From: Ianthella basta
Taxonomy: Eukaryota; Porifera; Demospongiae; Verongiida; Ianthellidae
Direction of reading: 5' to 3'
Assembly (NCBI GenBank): GCA_964019415.1
Contig: OZ025880.1
Coordinates: 3,340,813 to 3,404,812, forward strand
DNA: 64,000 nt
Shown: positions 13,889-54,319 of the stretch, one piece after another
Numbering within the stretch: the stretch's first letter is position 1
Layout of the letters: the number at the start of each line of letters is the position of its first letter
Program-made: the position numbers and the translations under genes
The notes under the pieces: generated by a model
The model's input: the letters and a program-made list of their open reading frames with translations, nothing else
Told to the model about the DNA's origin: nothing
The model's database searches: none

Positions 13889-14388
13889 AGACCGTCCGCA
13901 AAGACTAGAAAGTGCCGTTTAATAGCTTTTGCGTGGTTGTTGCAGTCGTTGATCGTATACAGGCTTTTTTGCGAAACCTATCTTTCAGGAACTACACGAG
14001 CCTTGAAAGTGCCTTAATCGCGCAAATGGCCCAAAAAGTGCCGGACAAACTGACCCACAATCCAAACGCATAACCCCTGTTGCGCAATCGCGCACGGGAT
14101 AATGAACATACAAAGCTACTTGCTAGCTACTGCTACACTACCTCTGAGTTCCGAATGTAGCCAGTTCATGGACCACTGAGCAAGACTGCAAAAACTGTAG
14201 TACCCATAGTATATATATGCACATGCAGTGCTGTGCTATATATGGCTGCACACATACCACACTGGGGGGTGTTCCTTGTCCAGGAGCATGTTATGCATGA
14301 CCATATTTGGCACATGTGACGAGTGGGCCGCGCCACAGTACACTGCACTAGAGCGCAAACTTGTCATCAGCGGAGAAGAGATCTAGAG

Positions 14389-32144
<17,756 letters not shown>

Positions 32145-32630
32145 ATAACACATTCACAGGTTGGCATTGAGCCACCCTTGTGTGAATGAGAGTATAATAA
32201 TGATCACACACACAATGTATATTATAATGTAGCTAATAATTGCAATTGAGTGAGTTTTCTGACATACGCAAAAAGGTATAATTTTGTTTTTGCACATCCA
32301 TCAGATTCATAATTAATGATACTCCTCTATTCCTGTTGAAGTTTGGGAAGCCATAGTCCATACACCGGTAGCTAGTGTCCTATATAACTTAAGAGGAATC
32401 CTCATTATTTATACATGTACATATAGCTATATTTCTGTACATGTCTATATTGCATTGGAGAGGCCTATCGATAAGGGGCCCGCGACCCGCAGGTCAACCC
32501 AATGACGTCATGTTTGCGGTTGCTGGGGAATGTTCGCTGCGCTTATTCGTCTGTCGGCGAAATCTAGGCTATCTATGGGTTGACCGCAACAGTGTCCTAT
32601 TCTCACACTAGCTCAAGCGAGTTTACAACG
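32145..32630. promoter_or_regulatory. Short intergenic spacer carrying gene C promoter
   Basis: Only 486 bp separate the gene B stop from the gene C start in head-to-tail order. The 3' UTR of B and the promoter and 5' UTR of C must share it. The right half becomes GC-rich with CpGs (GGGGCCCGCGACCCGCAGG near 32476), unlike the AT-rich left half, which fits a promoter near 32480-32600. No clear TATA box or AATAAA signal was found. Confidence 0.45.
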
Positions 32631-43706
<11,076 letters not shown>

Positions 43707-44993
43707 CATAGTAGGGTACTGTATAGTAGGCAGGAGTTGCATTTGTAGTGTGTTTTCATTTCCGGTATCCCCGTATAACCCTGTGCGTGTCACAGTCTCA
43801 AGACAGCATGCAGTGCGTGTACAAATTACTCATTCATTTCATTGCCATACATATTGTTTGCAACTTTAGTGACTGACAATGGACAATGCAAAAGCAAGTG
43901 TTTTACTATAACTAGGTTGTAATGGGAGTTCTGGCGATTTGAAGTATGAGATGTAGTGTCTTCAAAGCATGTCTCAATGGCACTGGCATAATGTATATGT
44001 ACAGCAAACAATCATGTATATCAGCACAGTCATATGTATTACCTCTCATTCCTAGTACATCTAGGTGGGGTTGCTAGAGGTTCTACAGAGACGAGGGGCA
44101 TGCATGTTAGGTGCACGTGGCTGAGGGATTTGGAGTGTAATATGGAGGACATGGGGTGGAATTGGATATGAGTTTGGAAGGTTTGAAAACTTACAGTGAT
44201 CACTTAATGGGATATACTGTATATATGACAGATGGCAAGAGACAGTGCCCTGCTTTTGCGCAACTCCCACAGAGCTGCTTGCTGGCCATGGTGTGAATAA
44301 GGGACAAACCTGTATGCATAATTATGTGCAACCCTTCAGACACATCTACATCACAGAAGAGCGCAGCAGTTATACATTGCAGCTTGTGAGTTGCCATGAT
44401 CATGAGTACAGTATGTATAAATAACAAGTGAATTGCTTCAATGTGCCAATATACAGCACATAAATACAGCCATACTATGGGTAGCCTCAGGACAGTATAC
44501 CATCTCGCCACCCAGCTGCAGCCCACTTCCAGTCACCGTTTTGGCTGGGGACAAGACTACTGTGCAGTAGCCATTCCACCCAACACCCCAACAACAACCA
44601 TCTCATATGATTACACCAGCCACATGCACCTCAGTGTCAGCCTTAGACCTGCATAGTACACCCCACACTTCTTTGTAGGTGGCTTCTTTCACCAGTTAAT
44701 CATTACAACTCCATATTATAGGAATTGTGCTACTTTTCCAGACCATACACTAGATAATATGTAGTTAAACACAGTTGAACGTAGTTAATGGCCAGGTTCA
44801 AAATGCCCGTGCTTATCATTTACCCACACGGGTATGATAGGTATTGAGCATGTGCAAGGATAACCCCACCTATATGCGTGACTGCGCATGCGTAGAGGTC
44901 ACCTCATGCTACGTAGCTGACCAGAGCACAAGCGTTGCTGCTGTCGACAAGACTGTTGTTTTTTTCTTTTCATTTTTATCTCCGCTTTTTTAG

Positions 44994-45097
44994 GAAGGCG
45001 TAAATGGGTTGTGGGCTGTATTCCCCAGGTTTGACGGTGATCCCAGCTGCGGAGGTCAAAGGTCAGGACAAAGGTCAGGGGTCAGTTACTTACATGC
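44994..45097 (+). other. Exon-like segment of unknown gene
   Basis: The segment is preceded by a pyrimidine-rich acceptor (CCGCTTTTTTAG), contains ATG at 45005 opening MGCGLYSPGLTVIPAAEV, and ends at a GTAAGG donor. MGC at a N-terminus is typical of myristoylated/palmitoylated proteins. No second exon could be tied to it with confidence (a possible one ends at CTTCTCAG|GTATGA near 45297). It may be a small unannotated gene, a non-coding RNA exon or chance. Confidence 0.2.
45053..45084 (+). promoter_or_regulatory. Double DR1 nuclear-receptor half-site cluster
   Basis: Four direct half-sites: AGGTCA (45053), AGGTCA (45060), AGGTCA (45072) and GGGTCA (45079). They form two DR1 elements (one-base spacer) separated by six bases. 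DR1 is the preferred site of NR2-class/RXR/HNF4 receptors (established knowledge); occupancy here is inference. Confidence 0.45.
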
Positions 45098-45499
45098 TGT
45101 AAGGGCCCCCCACGGCTAGTGGCCATGCAAGTCTGACCATCCAAGCGTTGGGGGTAGAACCTGCCCCCTAATACCATGGAGAAGCTCCATACATGTATGG
45201 TCCGATCTCCTAGAATAGATGTTGCCTATAGCTGCATGCTTGATATATATCGATGAGAGTCATGGCTGCCAGCAGAAGGGCCCATGAGTCTTCTCAGGTA
45301 TGAATGGAGAACACTAGGACATTAAAATAGCACAATCATGTAAACAACCTTGCTTTCTGATAGTGAATACATTCTGTACCCTATAGCTATCAGGTATGGT
45401 GCATACAAGGAAGTGAGCAAGTGATTACAGTATAAGTGAATACAAAAATGCATGCACGGTCGGGTATACAGTCAGGTAGTGTTCAGTAGCTATAATAAG

Positions 45500-48400
45500 C
45501 TATAGTTGTGTGTCTGCATTCTGTGTATCCATACAGGAGGCTTCAGCTGGCATGGCCTCCCCTGTACTGCTGCTACTGTCAGATGGTCGGGCAACCCTTA
45601 GCGGCAAGGGTCCTTCTCCTGTTGATTCATCGAGGAAGCTTTGTGGTTCAAGGTAGGGCGTATGAAATTGCCCTGTGCTTAACTGAAGAGGAATTTCATC
45701 CTCAGAGCTTTCAGCTACACTGGCAGCACTCATTGGGTAGTAGGGCATGTCATCTGCACCAGCATTGAGGTCAATGTAGTGAGCTCGGTGCACATTGTTG
45801 AGCATTTCCTCCAGCTTCACACGCAATTCCTTGAAGTGTGGTCTGTTGTGGGGGTTGAGAGCCCAGCAGAGTGACATCAAGTGGTACCTGCATGAGTGTA
45901 CAGTGAACAGTCAATAGTGTAAATGATACACTTGCATACACCCAGCAACACTCCATCTTTTACATGTATACAATACAGTATATGCAGGGACTGTATGTAC
46001 AGGGAGAGTCTAAATGTTGCATATTGCAAAGCCATGCATGCAAGCACACGTGTATCACACATCTAACATATGGCAGAGCAGGACATTGGTAATTCTCTGC
46101 AGTAAGTACCATTCCTCTGAGCAGTTCATCGGCTTCTCCAGTGTCTTTCCACTTAGCAAATAGCTAAGGAGAGCCCTGTTCCCAAGGGTGGGGTATGGAT
46201 GGCCACCTGTAAGGAACAATCACACAAAAGCATTTCCAGTGATGGCCATATCAGTATTGTTTGCATTTATCTATGCAGGTGCTCTTTCCTGGTTCACCTA
46301 CATACCAAAAGTGGTGATTTCCCACAGTGTCACACCAAATGACCATCTGCATGAGTTGTGTAAAAAGACTGATATCCATAAAGTTCTATGTATTATGTAC
46401 AGTCACATCAACATACATAATTAATCATGAACATTCAATGTCCTTGCTCACACATCACTCTTTGTTGTGAAGACACGTTCCTCAATGGACTCAGTGGCCA
46501 TCCACCGCAATGGAAGCTTCCCCTCTGTCGTCTTAACATAGCATTCATCCTCCCTAGCCAGCCCAAAGTCAGACACTTTGAGTTGCTTGTTGGAACACAC
46601 CAGGACATTCCGACAGGCAAGGTCTCTGTGCACAATACCAAGCTGACTCAGGTACTCCTGAATAGACAGACCAGACAAGGCATATTGAAACACACTCTTA
46701 TGAGGAAGTGCTGATTAAATTACACCCCTAGAGAGAAACAAAATCAGTATCTGGCAATACATGTGTACTGCCAGCAGACATCCCATTAATTCCTCAAAGC
46801 TGCCATGGTCAGCGTGTTAATCAGGGGAGCTGAGTAGTGAATTAGGCCGTGGTGATTTCCTCTTACTGAGCATGAATACCTGTAATCACATAATTGCTTG
46901 TATTTAATCAATATACACTCAGGTTTCACAAGGGAAGCTAGTGAATGCCTTTGTGGAATGGCAAATGCATGAATGATTAAGAAGGAAAGGCTAGCAGTTA
47001 CCTCAATACAGTGGTAAGCAGGAGATCAATGGTCAACAACATTATATTCGTACTTGCACTAGCTGCCACTACTTCTTAATACACTGGCTCAGTGAGTGGA
47101 AGAATGCATGCTTGATGGTGTCACTATGGTTACTGTGAACTATACAAATGTTGTACGTTGCATGGGAAAGGCATACACTGTGGTGTATTACGTATGACTG
47201 TACCATTCCACTTGCAATCTGCCATCCATATGATATAAAGTTGGCAGGGGTGACCTCCTCGATGACAGGACACTCAGTGCCAGCATTAGCCACTGGTAGG
47301 TCTGTCTCTCCCAGGATGTCCTCACAAGTAGATTCCTCGGGACCATTCACATACTGGTTCTCATTTTCTCCGCTCTCCACCTGTTCTGGTTCATCACACT
47401 ACAGAGTGAGTGTACATTGTGTATTAGTTACATGTACACACACACACACAATACATACCCTGTAGCAGCAGGTTTTCAGGATACTCACCAGCTTCCTCAT
47501 GGCCCTTAGGTAGCGAAGGAGGTCGCCATTAGATGCATACTCCAAAACAAGGGCAATGGGTTCTTCGTGGGTGCAACACCCTATCATGTTGACAACATAA
47601 GGACAAACATCTCCACTGACTTTCTTCATCAATGCAATTTCACGCAGGAATTCACTTTTAAGTGTTATTGTTGCATCAGCTGTCAGAGAGGGAGGAAGGC
47701 AGGGAGAAGGAGTGGTGTTTCATTTGTCATGTGAAAACTGTAAAGTAGAATATTGCTGAAAGAAAATACACATTGTAAATTTCTATGAAACTACATATTA
47801 CTGATTATGTTGAGGAGAAACATACATTTAAGTAGTTTCACTGCCACAAGCAAGTTCCCAAGTGTTTCAGAGTGGTGTCTGGCTGCTGGTGCATTGGCTT
47901 CAAACTTGACCAGTCCTCGGTACACTTCTCCAAAATTCCCTTCTCCTAATTGCCCAAGGATGATGATATCCTGAGGACCCAATTCCCATGAATCCATGTC
48001 TTGAAGAGGACATTCCCCATCCATTCCATCATCCATAGTCACTGCATTCTCTACAAACAGTGATGATGTCTGAAAGAAAGAGATACATACAATGTATTGC
48101 TTGTAACCTACCCTAGATGACTGCCTACTACATGTGTATGTATAAGTGATCAACTTACAGGAATGACTACCACCTTGTTCTTTTGATAGTAGCATACACA
48201 AGCAACAATGAGGACAATCAGTAAAATTGCTGCTACAGCTCCAACAACACATGGTAGTACCACACCATATATGGCAAAGTCATGGGGTCCGGCTGCAGCA
48301 GACACACATTCAAACACAATGAGCGGCCAGCAAAGAGCATGCTGAAACATCTGCTGATTGCCATGTTACCTAAGTGATGCTCCACAAACACTGAGGTATT

Positions 48401-51400
48401 TATCCATGCACTGCATGCTCCCCAGTTGGATTTAGCCCGCACCTATTGACAGAAGAGTACTGTTATGTGCAACAGCACGACATGTGACTGCAGCCTCTTA
48501 CTGCTTCTACTTGAGAACAAACTCACAGCAAAATCATACGAGCCACTCCTGGATATTGTCAGGGTGACCAAAGTCTCAAACCGCTGACTTGGAAGGACCT
48601 ATGTGTAATGATTAGAACAATATCAGCAGAAAAGGTAATGAGTGCTGTGGTGAATACAGCTAACAGAAAGTCTCACCACAGCCTCTTTTCCATTGCTCCT
48701 GTGGAAAATGGTTTTGTTTAACAGTACTTCTGTGCCATTGGAGGTAGAAACGAGCACATTGAAGCTGTTGTTACCATAAGGAAACATTGAGTTCTGCCAT
48801 GATATGTTGAAGGTAACTGTGCCACTGCCACTGGGGTAGTTCAGAACAGTCAGGTTTCGTAAGTTGGAAGGTGAGACAGCTGAAAATAATGGGAGATTGA
48901 ATGAAACACATAAATCTACTGTACATTGTATGAGACATGAACAAATCCAAACGTTGGACCTACGGTTGATGCTGATTGTCCAATTTTGCTCTTTAAAAAT
49001 CTCCCGATATTTGGTATTGACAATGAAACAGCAACCTGGGCTCAGCTGATTGAGAACAACGCATGACATTGTTTGTGAATAAAGTTACAGGGCTAAACTG
49101 TGTGTAGGTCACATCTCTGTACACCTACGTAGTATAAATGCACCAATGCTGCACTCACTTTCAAGCTGTATACTTCTCCATCAGACGTAGGACTCACATT
49201 GTTGAAGACAATCACTTCATCGCCAGAAGAGAAGTTCTACAGAGTTGCATAACAACACCTCATGGCATTACTTTAGTTAACAGATACACTTTGTCACTTC
49301 CATTGCTTCAACCAGCTGGATAAACATATGGTAAGCATGGCTATTTCCTTAGTTAGTGCATGTCTCATTCATAAAGTCCTTTCAAATTGCACTGTAATAA
49401 TAAGGTGTCGAAATGCAGCTCTTTTCACATCTACAGTACTTAGGCATCTTGTTTCTCAACCAGCTACTGCAGCTTACTTGCAAAAGCAAAACTTGCTAGT
49501 AAGTACTTACAAGTATTTTGGTCTCTTCTTCATTCAGTATCTGCTGTGACCTGCTCAATTTCACCAGTTTAGCTTGCAAGCTATTCAGAAACATCTCAAG
49601 CTTCAAGCTAACATTGCTGGAGTTGTTTATTACTGCTCCTTGAATAACAACATCAGCACGGCCGCTAGTGCGGTTGTAGGTATTGTTGTGGTAGTAGGTC
49701 ACTTCTGGATGAAGGATCTCAACTTCTGATGAGTATGTGGATGAAGAGTGTACCACACAGTGAACATGCAGTCATTGATGCATACAACTTAAATAATATA
49801 TCTGCATGTACACATGCTATTATAGTGTGCATTCGCTAAAGGGATTACCTTGCAGTAGAAAACTGGCAATCATCTGCTTTGGCTTATACGCCTTATCTTC
49901 AGACTCTTGGTATCTCTTGAGAGTGGTGTTAGGAGTTCTGGGGTTAACTAAAACCTTGCAATTAGGGAATCAGAACAGGATTAGCACCCAATCATTTTCC
50001 AGGTTCACATACTATACAATGCACCATCGAGTACAGCAAACTCACAAGGAAGGTAACGTTGCAATTCCATACAGATGTAAAGTTGTATTCTTGAAGTTGC
50101 CTCCTGTTCATGACAAAGCTGAGCCCTTCACTCTATGCAAAATGGGAACAGATTGGCACATTAAAAATTGTCATCACCAACACTGTGCCCATGCAAGCCA
50201 GTTACAATTGGTAACAATTAAGAACACACCAAAGAGTATACGATCTATATAACATAACATATAATTGATGTAAAAAGCTATATACAACCTGGAATGAAGC
50301 TACACCTTCTGTACAGTAATACTGAATAGCTTTTGCTCTGGGCAGTGAAGACCCGGAAGGTGACCTTCCTGAAGTGCAGCATTGATCTCATAGGACTGTA
50401 CAAGATCATGATCTGGGATGGAGATAAAATAGAACAATTCAACTTATCATGTACTGCCAATGAAACATGCATGCACAGTGCTATATTCACCTGGACTTCT
50501 TGCACATGTGATATTCACTTCTAACAAGCCCTGTGTGTTGAAGCTGGCATCAATGCTCATGTTTTGTGGAGTTGATGGCTGATACTCACCTGAACACAGA
50601 GCAAAGTGCTACCTTCAGTTTGCCAGGTACACATTGGGCATTTCCGCATGCAGTATATATTAGCAACTAACCAGGAAAGCATACTGTTGTAGAAGGTGAG
50701 AATCCTGAGCAGCCACCAGCATTAACAAATGCATATGAAATGTTGGCTGACTCACAAAACTGTACAATCCTCAAATACCCAGCCACTCCACTGTGGTTGT
50801 AATGGACAAATAGGTGATATACATGTTCAGTCTCCAAGGCTCGGCTGCTTTGATTAAACGGGTGCCTGAAATGCTATTGTGAGATAAGAAGCATGCAGTA
50901 TTGCATTACAGACACTATTCTGGAAACAGTTAGTACCTAGTAACAGCCAAACAGAGCTTACAGTAGCATAGTAAAAGATGTCTGTTGAATTTAATGGTTC
51001 AACCTTCCAAATCAACCCTACAGGGGTTGATGCATTCATTGAGGCTGTGTCTGTTCCAGAGATGTTATAAGACAGAGCTGGGAAGTTTTTCTGAAGTTGA
51101 ATGTCATCTGATAGATACATAGCTGGAGGTTGTACTGGAGTTGCTGGGACTGGTAGTAAACCTGCTCAGACGCATTTCAGAGAGGAACATGTGCAAAGTC
51201 AATATCCCATGCAAACCACTGTTTCATGTAGCAGAACCAACCTTGTTTATCTGATCGTACAATTGCCTCTGACAGATTTAGAGTCTGATTGCACATTGCT
51301 GAACATAGATAGCTGTTGAAGCATGCACTTACACACTCTTGCTTCCCTATGTTCCCATCAAAGGCACTTGCACATATTCCAAACTCCTATAAGTACAGTA

Positions 51401-52229
51401 GCTGCAGGTTAGGTTATAACAGTGCATAGTTGGTAACAGTGCAAAACTCACAGGAACATAGCATAGATCTGAACACTGAGGATTTGCAAGTAGACTATGC
51501 AGAGTAGTGTTCAGTTCATGGAATCTTTTAGCATGCTTCGTGGACTGATTGCCCATTGAAGTGAGACTTAGTAGATACTGTCGATCTCTGTGAAATTGTA
51601 TCTCTTTGTATGGGTTATACAGATCCAAGTTCTCTTGGCCAGGCTCAAGACTGCCGTGAAAATCTGGCCAATAGGAGTTAACGTGCCACACGCATGTTGC
51701 AATGCAGAGGAATACCTGCAAGGCAATTATTACAGGTTAAGTAAATGACACAGCTAAATCAGTGAAAGAAGCTTCAGAGTTACCGATAGGTTATCCAAAC
51801 AGTGTAGTGTAGCCGTATTGGGAATGTTGTACTGGGTCGGAGCATCGTCACCAGAAACATTCATCTGTTTGAGAAAGCACAATAGTAGCTAACTAGCTAC
51901 GTACATAACTAAAATTCCAGCTTCGTTCAAATGCAAAGTACAACAGATTGACTCACCATGCCAAGGCAAGCTGTGAAACATTGCTCCGGCTGAACCACGT
52001 GCAGCAGCAAATCTTTCGCTGGGATCAAGTACAGTCCTGGCGAGTCCCTGGTCGAGGCTCTGGCATCATTACTGATGTTGCCCACGCGTGAAATAGTTGC
52101 GTCATAGCAGTACTCGAAGTCACAAGAGGACGAAGGGAGAACGTCCAGTGCCCACGGCTCGTAGGCATTGAGAGACGTTGCAGAATATAATAAGGCAGTC
52201 AAAAAGATATGCTTCCTGAGGACCGTCAT
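45500..52229 (-). CDS. Receptor tyrosine kinase, gene D (complete)
   Basis: Single-pass receptor tyrosine kinase. Exons in coding order: 52229-51957, 51864-51784, 51715-51452, 51386-51334, 51161-50962, 50865-50672, 50589-50491, 50412-50306, 50132-50046, 49954-49849, 49725-49511, 49236-49159, 49045-48964, 48879-48677, 48598-48527, 48442-48370, 48292-48159, 48069-47826, 47679-47489, 47398-47204, 46657-46452, 46346-46306, 46206-46110, 45887-45500. The order is: signal peptide; Cys-rich N-terminus; FN3-like region with WKVEPL and a C-terminal module (48879-48370); transmembrane helix in exon 48292; kinase with GQLGEGNFGEVYRG, VAVK, HRDLACRNVLV, DFG, PLRWMATES and DVWSFGVTLWE. All catalytic residues are present, so it should be active. 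A roughly 50-residue insert before the catalytic loop holds YVNG, a Grb2-type SH2 site. The Ser-rich tail ends DTQNADTQL. The subfamily cannot be assigned. Confidence 0.93.
46110..47972 (-). other. Tyrosine kinase domain of gene D
   Basis: Kinase subdomains run from the P-loop GEGNFGEV (exon 48069-47826) through the alpha-C region (FLREIALMKKV) and hinge (LVLEYASNGDLLRYL) in exon 47679-47489. The acidic insert lies in exon 47398-47204. The catalytic loop HRDLACRN, DFG and a short activation loop with one Tyr (DECYVKTTEG) are in exon 46657-46452. The C-lobe is in the last three exons, ending NPHNRPHFKEL in exon 45887. HRDLACRN plus PLRWMA identifies a receptor-class tyrosine kinase. Confidence 0.93.
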
Positions 52230-52266
52230 GGCTGAATTGTGCGGCGACGAGCTGTGCCCGCAGCTC

Positions 52267-52274
52267 TATATATA
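52267..52274 (-). promoter_or_regulatory. Candidate TATA box of gene D
   Basis: TATATATA reads on the minus strand about 38-45 bases upstream of the start codon at 52229. If used, the 5' UTR would be only about 10-15 nt. It could also be a chance AT run. Confidence 0.35.
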
Positions 52275-52675
52275 CAAAGCTGTGTGTTTCCTACAACCCT
52301 TGACACCATGACGGTGGCCCTGGGGCCGCGGGCGATTGTGAAACAGCTGTGCATCACGGGCTGCTCGAAGAACACTACCAACTAGAGTAAGTTGTGCAGC
52401 ATGTCTAATGGCTTAATGTGTGGCTATGTCAAACCTCCTCTCCAATAAGGACAGCAGCTGCGTACGAAGCCAACCTCGCATTGCGCCCACACAGCAGCAG
52501 CAGACGACACGGAGACTCATTCCACCATTCCTGACTTTCCCTTACTTAGAAGTTAGGTAAAGGATTCGTTTCTTTGCATATTATCTCCGTAGCAGGGTTC
52601 AGCTTCTGAACGAAAGGATTATAATATTATTAGCATGGCTGTCGGGTGCCATTTTAGCCTTGCAACTTATTTCGG

Positions 52676-53265
52676 TCGGGTATAATTTTCGGACCAAAAC
52701 GGACCGACCAGACCGGACCAATACATTAGATAGGGGCCTGTGCGGTCCATCAGAAAGCTGCTACTCACACTTTCGCCCTTTGTATCGACTTGTCTGCACT
52801 AGGTTGGTTTTCTCTGTGCTTAGTACGACTCTCCAGACGGGACCAGTAAGTTAGAGCATCATTTGGCTAACTGACATTTACTTTTTTCGGAGTGGCTATT
52901 GTTCCGGCAGCCAGCTCAGCAAAATTATAGAAAACAACACCGTAGGTTGCGATATTATATCCTGTATAAATTATTTAGTATTAGGGTTAGGGTTAGGGTT
53001 GATTTTATATAATTTTGCTGAGCTGGCTGCCGGACCAATAGACACGGGGTACTTTTTTATGTATCAACATCCTGTCGCAAGCTGAACAACGCTCTAATTT
53101 ACTGGAGAATCTTACCAAGTGCAAAGAAAACCAATGGAGAGCAAGACAAGTTAATACAAAGGGCGAAAATGCGAGTAGCAGCTTTTTGATCGACCGCACA
53201 GGCCCCTATCTAATGTATTGGTCCGGTCCGGTCGGTCCGTTCTGGTCCGAAAATTATACACGGCC
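52676..53265. mobile_element. Foldback/MITE element with nested inverted repeats
   Basis: Arms of about 185 bp (52676-52863 and 53085-53265) are near reverse complements and start with TATAATTTTCGGACCA and CGGACCGACC motifs. A second, inner inverted pair (about 52898-52930 and 53008-53042, GCCAGCTCAGCAAAATTATA) lies inside. The centre carries three TTAGGG repeats (52981-53000). There is no coding capacity. Confidence 0.8.
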
Positions 53266-53721
53266 CTTATTTCCATGTAATAGCTATTGAAATGGGGACC
53301 ATGAGGTTTCTCCGAGTTTTAGAGCACAAGGCACGAGGGCGCGAAGCGCCCAAGTGCAGAGTGGTCTAAGTATTTATGGAGCGTTGATGAGCATTCACGT
53401 AGCTGTAGGTCTTCTGGTTCCAGTATTAAAACGTTTCAGTTCGGGGTCAGCATTTAAGTGTTATAGATTCCAAATGATTGGGTCAGGAGCCAGCAGTGAT
53501 GACCAATACTTTGTTCCGTGCATTTAGACCAGATGGAGTTTAACAGCGAGCATCGAGCAGTGCTAATCGAAAGCATTGAAATGCCAACACACGTTAGCAC
53601 TGGACACACTCTGTCTATGCACTGCCACCTAGCCATGCACAGCACACTCATCTAACAGTTGTACATATTCAGTTCATGTCAGTCATGTGTACATATTATG
53701 TATTCACTGGTACAAGATTCT

Positions 53722-54319
53722 TGTAGAGGCTCATAGTTGCGTTGATAATACACTGATACGAGATTCTTGAGCAAGACACAACTGATAATGATAAATCAAT
53801 CAAATGCAGGATGTTTCGACCCGAAGGTCTTTGTCAACTGCGTACAGGATAAGGGGGTGAGGTGAGAGGTGGCTATTTATAACATTAGGGGTATTAACAG
53901 CAAAGACTCTCTAGTACACAAAATACTGTAATCTGATTGGTTGAGTTACAAAACCTGGGATGGACAACTGTAAGGAGTGGATTGGCTGTTTACAATAAAT
54001 GTGATGATGTAATGACAGGTAATGTCCTAATGTGGCCTAATGTGGGCTGGGTGTGTTACAGCTAATAAGTAAAGTTACATAGTAATGTACAAACAAGAAA
54101 GTAAATTAAAGAGCAAATGATAGATAGAGGGTGGGGGTAATATTACGTTTGGTCCAATACCGGGTTCCAGAGTGAGGGGAGTAGTAAGCCCTTGTCTAGG
54201 TTCATGGACCTCTTGCTTCTCCTGATCTCAGTAGCTTCCATCGTTCTCCGTTCCCAGTACCCTTGCACTGTTCTCACAACCTTGGCCCCTGGCCAATCAA
54301 TACAGTGTTGACTCTTTCT
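53722..54319 (-). repeat. Left inverted arm of the Penelope-like element
   Basis: Reverse complement of 55273-55868 with only a few mismatches and a 2-bp length difference. It breaks off at the ACTCTTT where the sense coding sequence begins. Confidence 0.88.

Larger units (their letters stand above)
8302..14388. other. Divergent intergenic region between integrin genes A and B
   Basis: No credible gene is visible in these 6.1 kb; both flanking genes are transcribed away from it, so their promoters should sit at its two ends. It contains a short palindromic MITE fragment (about 8440-8505), a hAT-like MITE (12259-12436), a 33-bp hairpin minisatellite (13195-13470) inside an inverted-repeat pair (12946-13646), and a long perfect palindrome (13825-13888). 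The stretch from about 8510 to 12250 shows only scattered short frames without exon-like borders. I could not fix a TATA box or start site for gene A or B. Confidence 0.7.
43707..45499. other. Convergent intergenic region between gene C and RTK gene D
   Basis: Both flanking genes end here. The left part is unremarkable apart from a copy of the dispersed GGCTGGGGAC palindrome family near 44517-44560. The right part has CpG-containing sequence (about 44880-44950), an exon-like segment (44994-45097) and a cluster of nuclear-receptor half-sites (45053-45084). No clear AATAAA was found for either gene. Confidence 0.6.

Noticed and set aside
52979-53000. Telomere end or telomeric array
   Set aside because: Only three TTAGGG units, internal to a foldback element and surrounded by genes.
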